Assembly: GCA_022829145.1 (NCBI GenBank)
Contig: CM040747.1
Span: 40,604,613-40,668,612, forward strand
Source of the DNA: Albula goreensis
Taxonomy: Eukaryota > Chordata > Actinopteri > Albuliformes > Albulidae
DNA: 64,000 nucleotides
Direction: 5' to 3'
Below, in pieces: positions 22,601 to 34,060 of the stretch. Each line of letters opens with the position of its first letter. Position 1 is the first letter of the stretch. The translations under genes and the position numbers were made by a program. Under the pieces are notes generated by a model, which had not been told where the DNA came from, made no database searches, and saw only the letters and a program-made list of their open reading frames with translations.

Positions 22601-22938
22601 TGCCGGCTAAGCCAAGGATGACCCAGCACAATGGAAGCCTGCGGAGCATCAATAATGTACAGAGTGAGATCTTCCCTGTGGTTGCCCGACATGAGCAGAC
22701 TCACCGGTGGGGTCACGTGGGTGGCGCGAGTAGTGGATCTCCCGTGATGGCAAGGACCTCTAGTGCCGTCTGAAGTGGGACGCGTGAAAGGTGGAGCTGG
22801 TCGACCAGGGAGGCGTCAATAAAGTTGCCGTCAGCTCCTGAATCGATCAGGATAGAAACCACCTGGGAGACACCGTCAACGGACAGCGTGGCGAAAGCAG
22901 AGGTCTGGTGGTTGGGAAATCCAGAAGTGGAGTGAGGT
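19607..22938 (-). pseudogene. Gypsy Pol polyprotein (PR-RT-RNaseH-IN-chromodomain), frameshifted
   Basis: Domains appear in the normal order but in different frames. The protease has an ILIDSGAD active-site motif at about 22836-22850. Reverse transcriptase shows [20 protein letters not shown] (about 22040-21980), and its catalytic [10 protein letters not shown] lies near 21880 in another frame. RNase H covers about 21463-21090 ([26 protein letters not shown]). Integrase has an HPGV...C-x2-C zinc region (about 20900-20780) and a core with [13 protein letters not shown] and [18 protein letters not shown]. The chromodomain ([20 protein letters not shown], near 19770) defines the chromovirus lineage. 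At least five register changes interrupt the reading, so as written no full Pol is made. Confidence 0.9.
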
Positions 22939-22944
22939 GAAGTT

Positions 22945-23928
22945 TTACCTCCCGGCTGCAGGTGAGCATTGGCCCTTTAGCGGACAGGTGGATATGAAGT
23001 GTCCCGGGTTGCCGCAGTACAGACAGGAGCAGGTGAGTATTCGTCTCCGTCTCTCGGCAGGAGTCAGATGGGTGCGGTTGTTCGGCCTGGCCTCTGGAGC
23101 TCGGACAGCAGGAACAGGAACTGGTGATTCGGGGAACATAGCAGCAGAAGATTCCCCGCTCAAACGCTGATGCTGGCTGATCCTCCGGGTTCGCTCCCTG
23201 CGACGGGCAGTCAGTCGCCCATCAATGCGGATGGCCAAGTCCACCAGGGCATCAAAACCCCTTGGTAGGTCCTGAGTGATGAGCTCATCCTTTACCTCCT
23301 CTGACAGCCCTTGAAGGAAGGCATCGCTCTGGGCATCCTCATTCCATCCACTTGAAGCGGCAAGCGTGCGAAAGTTGATGGCGAAATCTGAGACCGAACC
23401 CCCTTCCTGACGAACCTGGAGCAGTTCTTGCGCCGCCTCATGACCATGTCGGGACCGATCAAACACTTTCCTCATTTCTTCACAGAAGGTGGGGTAAGTG
23501 GAGCAGACCGGTGAGTGAGAGTCCCAGACCGCCGTCCCCCATTCTCTGGCACGACCGGAGAGGAGTGTGATGATGTAGGCAATCCTCGATCTGTCAGTGG
23601 GAAACCTGGAGGGCTGTAGCTCAAAGACCAGGGAGCACTGAGAGAGGAAGGAGCGGCAGGTCCTCGGCTCTCCTGCGTAGGTCTCAGGGGGTGGCAACTG
23701 GGGTTCTCTCTCAGGTGGGGAAGCGACGGGCAGGGATGGGGGAGCAGTGTCAGCAGGAGCTGTGCGGGTCTGTCGGAGCTGTTGAAGCTGGTCGAACAGG
23801 TTGTTAAGGCTGACAGCTAAACTCCTCAGGGTCACGTGAACAGTGTTCAGCTGGGACTGATGCCTGCCGAGAGCAACCTCTTGCTGGTCCAAAACGGCCT
23901 GATACTGGCTGCAGTCTGCTGGGTCCAT
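22945..23928 (-). CDS. Gypsy Gag protein
   Basis: An open frame of 327 codons beginning MDPADCSQYQ. The capsid-like region includes ETYAGEPRTCRSFLSQCSLV and REWGTAVWDSHS, typical of fish Ty3/Gypsy Gag. A CCHC zinc knuckle, CLYCGNPGHFISTC (C-x2-C-x4-H-x4-C), lies near the C-terminus and would bind the element's RNA. Gag forms the particle in which reverse transcription takes place. This frame is unbroken from start to stop and has its own ATG just inside the 5' LTR. Confidence 0.9.
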   Translation of the reverse strand: MDPADCSQYQAVLDQQEVALGRHQSQLNTVHVTLRSLAVSLNNLFDQLQQLRQTRTAPADTAPPSLPVASPPEREPQLPPPETYAGEPRTCRSFLSQCSLVFELQPSRFPTDRSRIAYIITLLSGRAREWGTAVWDSHSPVCSTYPTFCEEMRKVFDRSRHGHEAAQELLQVRQEGGSVSDFAINFRTLAASSGWNEDAQSDAFLQGLSEEVKDELITQDLPRGFDALVDLAIRIDGRLTARRRERTRRISQHQRLSGESSAAMFPESPVPVPAVRAPEARPNNRTHLTPAERRRRILTCSCLYCGNPGHFISTCPLKGQCSPAAGR

Positions 23929-23945
23929 TCTTGGCGAGTTCGTAC

Positions 23946-24512
23946 TGTCAGGATTCAGAGGACCCAGCGCAGACAGAGATACGTAATAAACAGAGGTTTA
24001 TTAAGCAGCCAGAAGCACAGTCCACAAATCCAAAATCCAAGTCGTTAATCAGGCAGAGGTCAAAACCAGAGAGGCTCGGCAAAAGTACAGAAACGCAATC
24101 CAGGGTGGCAGTCAAAAACAGGCAAAGAGTTAAGTAAACAGGCAGGCTCAGCAAAGGTACAAAAATCACAAGGCGAAGAATCAAAACCAAAAAAACAGAC
24201 AGGGTAATAACAGGCAGGCAGATCAGAAACAGAAAGGCTTGTAGCGCAACAGGTACTAAACACACTGAGACAGAACTGCAAACGAACAAAAGACAGGGCA
24301 GGGTATAAATACACAACAACAAGCAATGAGACACAGGTGAGACAGCAGGGCAGGTGAAACACATGATAATCAGAGAAGGGAACAAGGTGGGCGGGGAAAA
24401 CTGAATGACAACAAAAGCACATGGACAGAGAGTGAAAAGCAAAACACGGAAACGATCGAACAAAACTGACAGAAACAAAAACAATAATCCCGATCACCCC
24501 ACAGTACTGACA
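23946..24512 (-). repeat. 5' LTR of the Gypsy element
   Basis: 567 bp, near-identical to the other LTR. Most differences are single-base gains or losses, with a few substitutions (for example AACAAAGTGGG against AACAAGGTGGG). The Gag ATG is only about 17 nt inside the LTR edge. I could not match the primer-binding site to a particular tRNA. Confidence 0.93.
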
Positions 24513-24784
24513 CAGCCGTGTGTCAATGAAGAGTGACTGGTCAATGAGAGAACTTATACAATTCAGTGGAGGATTTACAGGTGATCCAAGGTAAGAAAAC
24601 TGGTGCATATTTACACTTCATTATCATTATGTTCATCTTTCAATGGCAACATTCAAGTGTAGTTGGGGTGTGCCATATTATATTAAGGTGTATGATAATG
24701 TACCATTTCACATTCAGGTGCAGGTTAGGATTGCTGTGTCAAACTCAGGTGTAGGTGGGGTGTACCACATCACATTCAGGTGTG

Positions 24785-25030
24785 AGAGCTGCAGTAAGAG
24801 GATGAAGTTAACTGGAAGCTCTGTCTCCATGTGCTGTGAGTTAGAGCTGCAGTGGAAGCTGGAAGCTCTGTCTCCATGTGCTGTGAGTTAGAGCTGCAGT
24901 AAGAGGATGAGGTTAACTGGAAGCTCTGTTTCCATGTGCTGTGAGTTACAGCTGCAGTAAGAGGATGAGGTTTACTGGAAGCTCATTCTCCTTGTGCTGT
25001 GAGTTAGAGCAGCAGTAAGAGTATTTTAAG
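24785..25030 (+). repeat. 58-bp minisatellite after repeat exon 2
   Basis: About four units, one shortened (near 24850), plus the terminal partial unit. Confidence 0.88.
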
Positions 25031-25365
25031 GTGAGAGATTGAAGTGCTTTCTCAGCTACAAGGTGATTTTCTAATTCTTGTTCCTTCTTGTTGCCTCTGC
25101 ACCTCAAGTTCCCACATTTTGTTTTATAAGTCAGGATTGTATATTGCTGTTCCTAACAACCTGTAGAAATTGATATCTTGCAAGGAAAATTGTGTTTTTC
25201 TCACAGTTCTACTTATCACCAAGTAATTCTATAAAATAACTATTCTTTGTTGGACATGATGAGAATAAGCTGGCTTTATGTCAGAAACTAGTTGGTGGCA
25301 CCTTGAACCACTGTACTGTTTTCACCAAATCTTGTTTTAAAACAAATGTTTCTGTTCTCTAATAG

Positions 25366-25476
25366 GATCCAGACTGAAAGAGCAGGGTCACCTGTACCCA
25401 GCTGTGTGTCAATGAAGAGTGACTGGTCAATGAGAGAACCCATACAATTCAGTGGAGGATTTACAGGTGATCCAAG
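25366..25476 (+). CDS. NLR repeat exon 3 of 13
   Basis: 111 nt, phase 2-2, acceptor CTAATAG, donor GTAAGA. It reads IQTER (Thr instead of Ser), a change shared only with repeat exon 5, and SCVSMK. The following intron has a single 58-bp unit. Confidence 0.85.
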
Positions 25477-26089
25477 GTAAGACCAAAACGGGTGAATATT
25501 TACACTTCATTATCATTATGTTTATCTGTCAATGGTAACATTCAAGTGTAGTTGCGGTGTGCCATATTATATTCAGGTGTATGATAGTGTACCATTTCAC
25601 ATTCAGGTGCAGGTTAGAAATGCTGTGTCATACTCAGGTGTAGGTGGGGTGTACCACATCACATTCAGGTGTGAGAGCTGCAGTAAGAGGATGAGGTTAA
25701 CTGGAAGCTCTGTCTCCATGTGCTGTGAGTTAGAGCAGCAGTAAGAGTATTTTAAGGTGAGAGATTGAAGTGCTTTCTCAGCTACAAGGTGATTTTCTAA
25801 TTCTTGTTCCTTCTTGTTGCCTCTGCACCTCAAGTTCCCACATTTTGTTTTATAAGTCAGGATTGTATGTTGCTGTTCCTAACAACCTGTAGAAATTGAT
25901 ATCTTGCAAGGAAAATTGTTTTTCTCACAGTTTTACTTATCACCAAGTAATTCTATAAAATAACTATTCTTTGTTGGACATGATGAGAATAAGCTGGCTT
26001 TATGTCAGGAACTAGTTGGTGGCACCTTGGACCACTGTACTGTTTTCACCAAATCATGTTTTAAAACAAATGTTTCTGTTCTCTAATAG

Positions 26090-26200
26090 GATCCAGAGTG
26101 AAAGAGCAGGGTCACCTGTACCCAGCTGTCTGTCAATGAAGAGTGACTGGTCAATGAGAGAACCCATACAATTCAGTGGGGGATTTACAGGTGATCCAAG
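26090..26200 (+). CDS. NLR repeat exon 4 of 13
   Basis: 111 nt, phase 2-2. It reads SCLSMK. The intron after it has GTGTGTAATAGTCTACC, a variant found otherwise only after repeat exon 11, which marks the two as equivalent units of a larger duplication. Confidence 0.85.
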
Positions 26201-26869
26201 GTAAGAAAATGGGTGAATATTTACACTTCATTATCATTATGTTTATCTTTCAATGGCAACATTCAAGTGTAGTTGGGGTGTGCCATATTATATTCAGGTG
26301 TGTAATAGTCTACCATATCACATTCAGGTGCAGGTTAGGATTGCTGTGTCAAACTCAGGTGTAGGTGGGGTGTACCACATAACATTCAGGTGTGAGAGCT
26401 GCAGTAAGAGGATGAGGTTAACTGGAAGCTCTGTCTCCATGTGCTGTGAGTTAGAGCTGCAGCAAGAGGATGAGGTTTACTGGAAGCTCATTCTCCTTGT
26501 GCTGTGAGTTAGAGCAGCAGTAAGAGTATTTTAAGGTGAGAGATTGAAGTGCTTTCTCAGCTACAAGGTGATTTTCTAATTCTTGTTCCTTCTTGTTGCC
26601 TCTGCACCTCAAGTTCCCACATTTTGTTTTATAAGTCAGGATTGTATATTGCTGTACCTAACAACCTGTAGAAATTGAAATCTTGCAAGGAAAATTGTTT
26701 TTCTCACAGTTCTACTTATCACCAAGTAATTCTGTAAATTAACTATTCTTTGTTGGACATGATGAGAATAAGCTGGCTTTATGTCAGAAACTATTTGGTG
26801 GCACCTTGAACCACTGGCTGTTTTCACCAAATCTTGTTTAAAAAAACAAATGTTTCTGTTCTCTAATAG

Positions 26870-26980
26870 GATCCAGACTGAAAGAGCAGGGTCACCTGTA
26901 CCCAGCTGTGTGTCAATGAAGAGTGACTGGTCAATGAGAGAACCCATACAATTCAGTGGGGGATTTACAGGTGATCCAAG
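26870..26980 (+). CDS. NLR repeat exon 5 of 13
   Basis: 111 nt, phase 2-2. It reads IQTER and SCVSMK. Its intron carries TTAAGGTGTATGATAATG, shared with the introns after repeat exons 2, 9 and 12, and an expanded minisatellite. Confidence 0.85.
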
Positions 26981-27172
26981 GTAAGAAAACGGGTGAATAT
27001 TTACACTTCATTATCATTATGTTCATCTTTCAATGGCAACATTCAAGTGTAGTTGGGGTGTGCCATATTATATTAAGGTGTATGATAATGTACCATTTCA
27101 CATTCAGGTGCAGGTTAGGATTGCTGTGTCAAACTCAGGTGTAGGTGGGGTGTACCACATCACATTCAGGTG

Positions 27173-27775
27173 TGAGAGCTGCAGTAAGAGGATGAGGTTA
27201 ACTGGAAGCTCTGTCACCATGTGCTGTGAGTTAGAGCTGCAGTAAGAGGATGGGGTTAACTGGAAGCTCTGTCTCCATGTGCTGTGAGTTAGAGCTGCAG
27301 TAAGAGGATGAGGTTAACTTGAAGCTCTGTCTCCATGTGCTGTGAGTTAGAGCTGCAGTAAGAGGATGAGGTTAACTGGAAGCTCTGTCACCATGTGCTG
27401 TGAGTTAGAGCTGCAGTAAGAGGATGAGGTTAACTGGAAGCTCTGTCTCCATGTGCTGTGAGTTAGAGCTGCAGTAAGAGGATGAGTTTAACTGGAAGCT
27501 CTGTCTCCATGTGCTGTGAGTTAGAGCTGCAGTAAGAGGATGAGGTTAACTGGAAGCTATGTCTCCATGTGCTGTGAGTTAGAGCTGCAGTAAGAGGATG
27601 AGGTTAACTGGAAGCTCTGTCTCCATGTGCTGTGAGTTAGAGCTGCAGTAAGAGGATGAGATTTAACTGGAAGCTTCCTCTCCATGTGCTGCGAGTGAGA
27701 GCTGCAGTAAGAGGATGAGGTTAACTGGAAGCTCTGTCTCCACATGCCGTGAGTTAGAGCTGAATTAAGAGTATT
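27173..27775 (+). repeat. 58-bp minisatellite after repeat exon 5 (largest copy)
   Basis: About ten units with scattered single-base variants. This is the longest tract of this unit in the array. Confidence 0.92.
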
Positions 27776-28121
27776 TTAAGGTGAGAGATTGAAGTGCTTT
27801 CTCAGCTACAAAGTGATATTCTAGTTCTTCTTCCTCCTCTTTGCCTCTGCACCTCAAGTTTCCACATTTTGTTTTATGAGTCAGTATTGTATATTGCTGT
27901 TCCTAACATCCTGTAGAAATTGAAATCTTGCAAAGAAAATAGTTTTCCCCACAGTTTTACTTATCACCAAGGTAATTCTGTACATTAAGTATTCTTCATA
28001 GGAAAGTATGAAAATTAGCTTGTTTTATGCCAGAAAATATTTGATGGTACCTTGAATTGCTGGGCTGTTTTCACAAAATCATGTTCTCAAACAAATATTT
28101 AATGTTTCTATTCTCTAATAG

Positions 28122-28232
28122 GATCCAGAGTGAAAGAGCAGGGTCACCTGTACCCAGCTGTGTGTCAATGAAGAGTGACTGGTCAATGAGAGAACCCATA
28201 CAATTCAGTGGAGGATTTACAGGTGATCCAAG
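28122..28232 (+). CDS. NLR repeat exon 6 of 13
   Basis: 111 nt, phase 2-2, consensus peptide (SCVSMK). The upstream intron has CTAACATCCTGTAG and GAAAATAGTTTTCCCC, features otherwise seen only upstream of repeat exon 13. Confidence 0.85.
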
Positions 28233-28848
28233 GTAAGAAAACGGGTGCATATTTACACTTCATCATCATTATGTTTATCTGTCAATGGTAACATTCAAGT
28301 GTAGGTGGGGTGTGCCATATTATATTCAGGTGTATGATAGTGTACCATTTCACATTCAGGTGCAGGTTAGAAATGCTGTGTCATACTCAGGTGTAGGTGG
28401 GGTGTACCACATCACATTCAGGTGTGAGAGCTGCAGTAAGAGGATGAGGTTTACTGGAAGCTCTGTCTCCATGTGCTGTGAGTTAGAGCAGCAGTAAGAG
28501 TATTTTAAGGTGAGAGATTGAAGTGCTTTCTCAGCTACAAGGTGATTTTCTAATTCTTGTTCCTTCTTGTTGCCTCTGCACCTCAAGTTCCCACATTGTG
28601 TTTTATAAGTCAGTATTATTTGCTGCTGTACCTAACAACCTGTAGAAATTGAAATCTTGCAAGGAAAATTGTTTTTCCTACTGTTTTACTTATCACCAAG
28701 GTAATTCTATAAAATAATTATTCTTTGTTGGACAGGATAGAATAAGCTGGTTTATGTCAGAAATTATTTGAAGGCACCTTGAACTGCTGGGCTGTTTTCA
28801 CCAAATCATGTTTTAAAACAAATATGCAATGTTTCTGTTCTCTAATAG

Positions 28849-28959
28849 GATCCAGAGTGAAAGAGCAGGGTCACCTGTACCCAGCCGTGTGTCAATGAAG
28901 AGTGACTGGTCAATGAGAGAACTTATACAATTCAGTGGAGGATTTACAGGTGATCCAAG
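28849..28959 (+). CDS. NLR repeat exon 7 of 13
   Basis: 111 nt, phase 2-2. It reads SRVSMK and RELIQF, as does the disrupted repeat exon 2, and so shows what exon 2 looked like before the insertion. Confidence 0.85.
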
Positions 28960-29628
28960 GTAAGAAAACGGGTGCATATTTACACTTCATTATCATTATG
29001 TTTATCTGTCAATGGTAACATTCAAGTGTAGGTGGGGTGTGCCATATTATATTCAGGTGTATGATAGTGTACCATTTCACATTCAGGTGCAGGTTAGAAA
29101 TGCTGTGTCAAACTCAGGTGTAGGTGGGGTGTACCACATCACATTCTGGTGTGAGAGCTGCAGTAAGAGGATGAGGTTAACTGGAAGCTCTGTCTCCATG
29201 TGCTGTGAGTTAGAGCTGCAGCAAGAGGATGAGGTTAACTGGAAGCTCTGTCACCATGTGCTGTGAGTTAGAGCAGCAGTAAGAGTATTTTAAGGTGAGA
29301 GATTGAAGTGCTTTTCGCAGCTACAAGGTGATTTTCTAATTCTTGTTCCTTCTTGTTGCCTCTGCACCTCAAGTTCCCACATTTTGTTTTATAAGTCCGG
29401 ATTGTATATTGCTGTTCCTAACAACCTGTAGAAATTGATATCTTGCAAGGAAAATTTTTTTTCTCACAGTTTTACTTATCACCAAGTAATTCTATAAAAT
29501 AACTATTCTTTGTTGGACATGATGAGAATAAGCTGGCTTTATGTCAGAAACTAGTTGGTGGCACCTTGAACCACTGTACTGTTTTCACCAAATCATGTTT
29601 TAAAACAAATGTTTCTGTTCTCTAATAG

Positions 29629-29739
29629 GATCCAGAGTGAAAGAGCAGGGTCACCTGTACCCAGCTGTGTGTCAATGAAGAGTGACTGGTCAATGAGAGA
29701 ACCCATACAATTCAGTGGAGGATTTACAGGTGATCCAAG
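29629..29739 (+). CDS. NLR repeat exon 8 of 13
   Basis: 111 nt, phase 2-2, consensus peptide. It lies in a short (721-bp) repeat unit with one 58-bp minisatellite copy. Confidence 0.85.
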
Positions 29740-30349
29740 GTAAGAAAACGGGTGAATATTTACACTTCATTATCATTATGTTTATCTTTCAATGGTAACA
29801 TTCAAGTGTAGTTGGGGTGTGCCATATTATATTCAGGTGTATGATAGTGTACCATTTCACATTCAGGTGCAGGTTAGAAATGCTGTGTCATACTCAGGTG
29901 TAGGTGGGGTGTACCACATCACATTCAGGTGTGAGAGCTGCAGTAAGAGGATGAGGTTAACTGGAAGCTCTGTCTCCATGTGCTGTGAGTTAGAGCAGCA
30001 GTAAGAGTATTTTAAGGTGAGAGATTGAAGTGCTTTCTCAGCTACAAGGTGATTTTCTAATTCTTGTTCCTTCTTGTTGCCTCTGCACCTCAAGTTCCCA
30101 CATTTTGTTTTATAAGTCCGGATTGTATATTGCTGTTCCTAACAACCTGTAGAAATTGATATCTTGCAAGGAAAATTGTTTTTCTCACAGTTCTACTTAT
30201 CACCAAGTAATTCTATAAAATAACTATTCTTTGTTGGACATGATGAGAATAAGCTGGCTTTATGTCAGAAACTAGTTGGTGGCACCTTGAACCACTGTAC
30301 TATTTTCACCAAATCATGTTTTAAAACAAATGTTTCTGTTCTCTAATAG

Positions 30350-30460
30350 GATCCAGAGTGAAAGAGCAGGGTCACCTGTACACAGCTGTGTGTCAATGAA
30401 GAGTGACTGGTCAATGAGAGAACCCATACAGTTCAGTGGGGGATTTACAAGTGGTCCAAG
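30350..30460 (+). CDS. NLR repeat exon 9 of 13, most diverged copy
   Basis: 111 nt, phase 2-2. It reads SPVHSC instead of SPVPSC and FTSGPR instead of FTGDPR. No other copy has these changes. Splice sites are intact. Confidence 0.84.
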
Positions 30461-30652
30461 GTAAGAAAACGGTTGAATATTTACACTTCATTATCATTAT
30501 GTTTATCTTTCAATGGCAACATTCAAGTGTAGTTGGGGTGTGCCATATTATATTAAGGTGTATGATAATGTACCATTTCACATTCAGGTGCAGGTTAGGA
30601 TTGCTGTGTCAAACTCAGGTGTAGGTGGGGTGTACCACATCACATTCAGGTG

Positions 30653-31020
30653 TGAGAGCTGCAGTAAGAGGATGAGGTTAACTGGAAGCTCTGTCTCCAT
30701 GTGCTGTGAGTTAGAGCTGCAGTAAGAGGATGAGGTTAACTGGAAGCTCTGTCTCCATGTGCTGTGAGTTAGAGCTGCAGTAAGAGGATGAGGTTAACTG
30801 GAAGCTGTGTCTCCATGTGCTGTGAGTTATAGCTGCAGTAAGAGGATGAGGTTAACTGGAAACTCTGTCTCCATGTGCTGTGAGTTAGAGCTGCAGTAAG
30901 AGGATGAGGTTAACTGGAAGCTCTGTCTCAATGTGCTGTGAGTTAGAGCTTCAGTAAGAGGATGGGGTTAACTTGAAGCTCATTCTCCTTGTGCTGTGAG
31001 TTAGAGCAGCAGTAAGAGTA
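30653..31020 (+). repeat. 58-bp minisatellite after repeat exon 9
   Basis: About six units plus the terminal partial unit. Confidence 0.9.
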
Positions 31021-31367
31021 TTTTAAGGTGAGAGATTGAAGTGCTTTCTCAGCTACAAGGTGATTTTCTAATTCTTGTTCCTTCTCGTTGCCTCTGCACC
31101 TCAAGTTCCCACATTTTGTTTTATAAGTCAGGATTGTATATTGCTGTTCCTAACAACCTGTAGAAATTGATATCTTGCAAGGAAAATTGTTTTTCTCACA
31201 GTTCTACTCATCACCAAGTAATTCTATAAAATAACTATTCTTTGTTGGACATGATGAGAATAAGCTGGCTTTATGCCAGAAAATATTTGATGGTACCTTG
31301 AATTGCTGGGCTGTTTTCACCAAATCATGTTCTCAAACAAATATGCAATGTTTCTATTCTCTAATAG

Positions 31368-31478
31368 GATCCAGAGTGAAAGAGCAGGGTCACCTGTACC
31401 CAGCTGTGTGTCAATGAAGAGTGACTGGTCAATGAGAGAACCCATACAATTCAGTGGAGGATTTACAGGTGATCCAAG
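31368..31478 (+). CDS. NLR repeat exon 10 of 13
   Basis: 111 nt, phase 2-2, consensus peptide. It starts a 721/779/1193-bp unit triplet that mirrors the triplet beginning at repeat exon 3. Confidence 0.85.
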
Positions 31479-32088
31479 GTAAGAAAACGGGTGAATATTT
31501 ACACTTCATTATCATTATGTTTATCTGTCAATGGTAACATTCAAGTGTAGGTGCGGTGTGCCATATTATATTCAGGTGTATGATAGTGTACCATTTCACA
31601 TTCAGGTGCAGGTTAGAAATGCTGTGTCATACTCAGGTGTAGGTGGGGTGTACCACATCACATTCAGGTGTGAGAGCTGCAGTAAGAGGATGAGGTTAAC
31701 TGGAAGCTCTGTCTCCATGTGCTGTGAGTTACAGCAGCAGTAAGAGTATTTTAAGGTGAGAGATTGAAGTGCTTTCTCAGCTACAAGGTGATTTTCTAAT
31801 TCTTGTTCCTTCTTGTTGCCTCTGCACCTCAAGTTCCCACATTTTGTTTTATAAGTCAGGATTGTATATTGCTGTTCCTAACAACCTGTAGAAATTGATA
31901 TCTTGCAAGGAAAATTGTTTTTCTCACAGTTCTACTTATCACCAAGTAATTCTATAAAATAACTATTCTTTGTTGGACATGATGAGAATAAGCTGGCTTT
32001 ATGTCAGAAACTAGTTGGTGGCACCTTGAACCACTGTACTGTTTTCACCAAATCATGTTTTAAAACAAATGTTTCTGTTCTCTAATAG

Positions 32089-32199
32089 GATCCAGAGTGA
32101 AAGAGCAGGGTCACCTGTACCCAGCTGTCTGTCAATGAAGAGTGACTGGTCAATGAGAGAACCCATACAATTCAGTGGGGGATTTACAGGTGATCCAAG
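32089..32199 (+). CDS. NLR repeat exon 11 of 13
   Basis: 111 nt, phase 2-2. It reads SCLSMK and shares its intron variant with repeat exon 4. Confidence 0.85.
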
Positions 32200-32867
32200 G
32201 TAAGAAAATGGGTGAATATTTACACTTCATTATCATTATGTTTATCTTTCAATGGCAACATTCAAGTGTAGTTGGGGTGTGCCATATTATATTCAGGTGT
32301 GTAATAGTCTACCATATCACATTCAGGTGCAGGTTAGGATTGCTGTGTCAAACTCAGGTGTAGGTGGGGTGTACCACATCACATTCAGGTGTGAGAGCTG
32401 CAGTAAGAGGATGAGGTTAACTGGAAGCTCTGTCTCCATGTGCTGTGAGTTAGAGCTGCAGTAAGAGGATGGGGTTAACTTGAAGCTCATTCTCCGTGTG
32501 CTGTGAGTTAGAGCAGCAGTAAGAGTATTTTAAGGTGAGAGATTGAAGTGCTTTCTCAGCTACAAGGTGATTTTCTAATTCTTGTTCCTTCTTGTTGCCT
32601 CTGCACCTCAAGTTCCCACATTTTGTTTTATAAGTCAGGATTGTATATTGCTGTTCCTAACAACCTGTAGAAATTGATATCTTGCAAGGAAAATTGTTTT
32701 TCTCACAGTTCTACTCATCACCAAGTAATTCTATTAAATAACTATTCTTTGTTGGACATGATGAGAATAAGCTGGCTTTATGTCAGAAACTAGTTGGTGG
32801 CACCTTGAACCACTGTACTGTTTTCACCAAATCATGTTTTAAAACAAATGTTTCTGTTCTCTAATAG

Positions 32868-32978
32868 GATCCAGAGTGAAAGAGCAGGGTCACCTGTACC
32901 CAGCTGTGTGTCAATGAAGAGTGACTGGTCAATGAGAGAACCCATACAATTCAGTGGGGGATTTACAGGTGATCCAAG
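32868..32978 (+). CDS. NLR repeat exon 12 of 13
   Basis: 111 nt, phase 2-2, consensus peptide. Its intron has the TTAAGGTG variant and an expanded minisatellite, as after repeat exon 5. Confidence 0.85.
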
Positions 32979-33172
32979 GTAAGAAAACGGGTGAATATTT
33001 ACACTTCATCATCATTATGTTTGTCTTTCAATGGCAACATTCAAGTGTAGTTGGGGTGTGCCATATTATATTAAGGTGTATGATAATGTACCATTTCACA
33101 TTCAGGTGCAGGTTAGGATTGCTGTGTCAAACTCAGGTGTAGGTGGGGTGTACAACATCACATTCAGGTGTG

Positions 33173-33715
33173 AGAGCTGCAGTAAGAGGATGAGGTTAAC
33201 TGGAAGCTCTGTCTCCATGTGCTGTGAGTTAGAGCTGCAGTAAGAGGATGAGGTTAACTGGAAGCTCTGTCACCATGTGCTGTGAGTTACAGCTGCAGTA
33301 AGAGGATGAGGTTAACTGGAAGCTCTGTCTCCATGTGCTGTGAGTTAGAGCTGCAGTAAGAGGATGAGGTTAACTGGAAGCTGTGTCTCCATGTGCTGTG
33401 AGTTAGAGCTGCAGTACGAGGATGAGGTTAACTGGAAGCTCTGTCTCCATGTGCTGTGAGTTAGAGCTGCAGTAAGAGGATGAGGTTAACTGGAAGCTCT
33501 GTCTCCATGTGCTTTGAGTTAGAGCTGCAGTAAGAGGATGAGGTTAACTGGAAGCTCTGTCTCCGTGTGCTGTGAGTTAGAGCTGCAGTAAGAAGATGAG
33601 GTTAACTGGAAGCTCTGTCTCCGTGTGCTGTGAGTTAGAGCTGCAGTAAGAGGATGGGGTTAACTTGAAGCTCATTCTCCATGTGCTGTGAGTTAGAGCA
33701 GCAGTAAGAGTATTT
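33173..33715 (+). repeat. 58-bp minisatellite after repeat exon 12
   Basis: About nine units plus the terminal partial unit. Some units have CCGTGTGC instead of CCATGTGC. Confidence 0.92.
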
Positions 33716-34060
33716 TAAGGTGAGAGATTGAAGTGCTTTCTCAGCTACAAGGTGATTTTCTAATTCTTGTTCCTTCTTGTTGCCTCTGCACCTCAAGTTT
33801 CCACATTTTGTTTTATGAGTCAGTATTGTATATTGCTGTTCCTAACATCCTGTAGAAATTGAAATCTTGCAAAGAAAATAGTTTTCCCCACAGTTTTACT
33901 TGTCACCAAGGTAATTCTGTACATTAAGTATTTTTCATAGGAAAGTTTGAAAATTAGCTTGTTTTATGCCAGAAAATATTTGATGGTACCTTGAATTGCT
34001 GGGCTGTTTTCACAAAATCATGTTCTCAAACAAATATGCAATGTTTCTATTCTCTAACAG

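Larger units (their letters stand above)
19058..24512 (-). mobile_element. Ty3/Gypsy chromovirus-type LTR retrotransposon, nearly complete
   Basis: A 5455-bp element transcribed leftward, flanked by direct repeats of CAGCC (19053-19057 and 24513-24517). LTRs start TGTCAGGATT and end AGTACTGACA. Between them are Gag, protease, reverse transcriptase, RNase H, integrase and a C-terminal chromodomain in the usual Ty3/Gypsy order. The pol reading is broken by several frameshifts, while the LTRs remain almost identical. It lies antisense within an exon of the NLR gene. Confidence 0.95.
19020..24590 (+). pseudogene. NLR repeat exon 2 of 13, split by an LTR retrotransposon
   Basis: The exon starts at 19020 and is interrupted after 38 nt (19020-19057). 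It resumes at 24518 and ends at 24590 before GTAAGA. Removing the insertion and one copy of the CAGCC target duplication gives 111 nt, the normal length. This copy reads SRVSMK and RELIQF, as does repeat exon 7, so the two are sister copies. The exon cannot be used intact. Skipping it would keep the frame of the rest of the gene. Confidence 0.9.

Noticed and set aside
24643..33243. Recurrent plus-strand ORFs of 60-84 codons after each repeat exon, and minus-strand 76-codon ORFs
   Set aside because: They are copies of intron sequence shared by all units, out of frame with the exon and beyond its donor.
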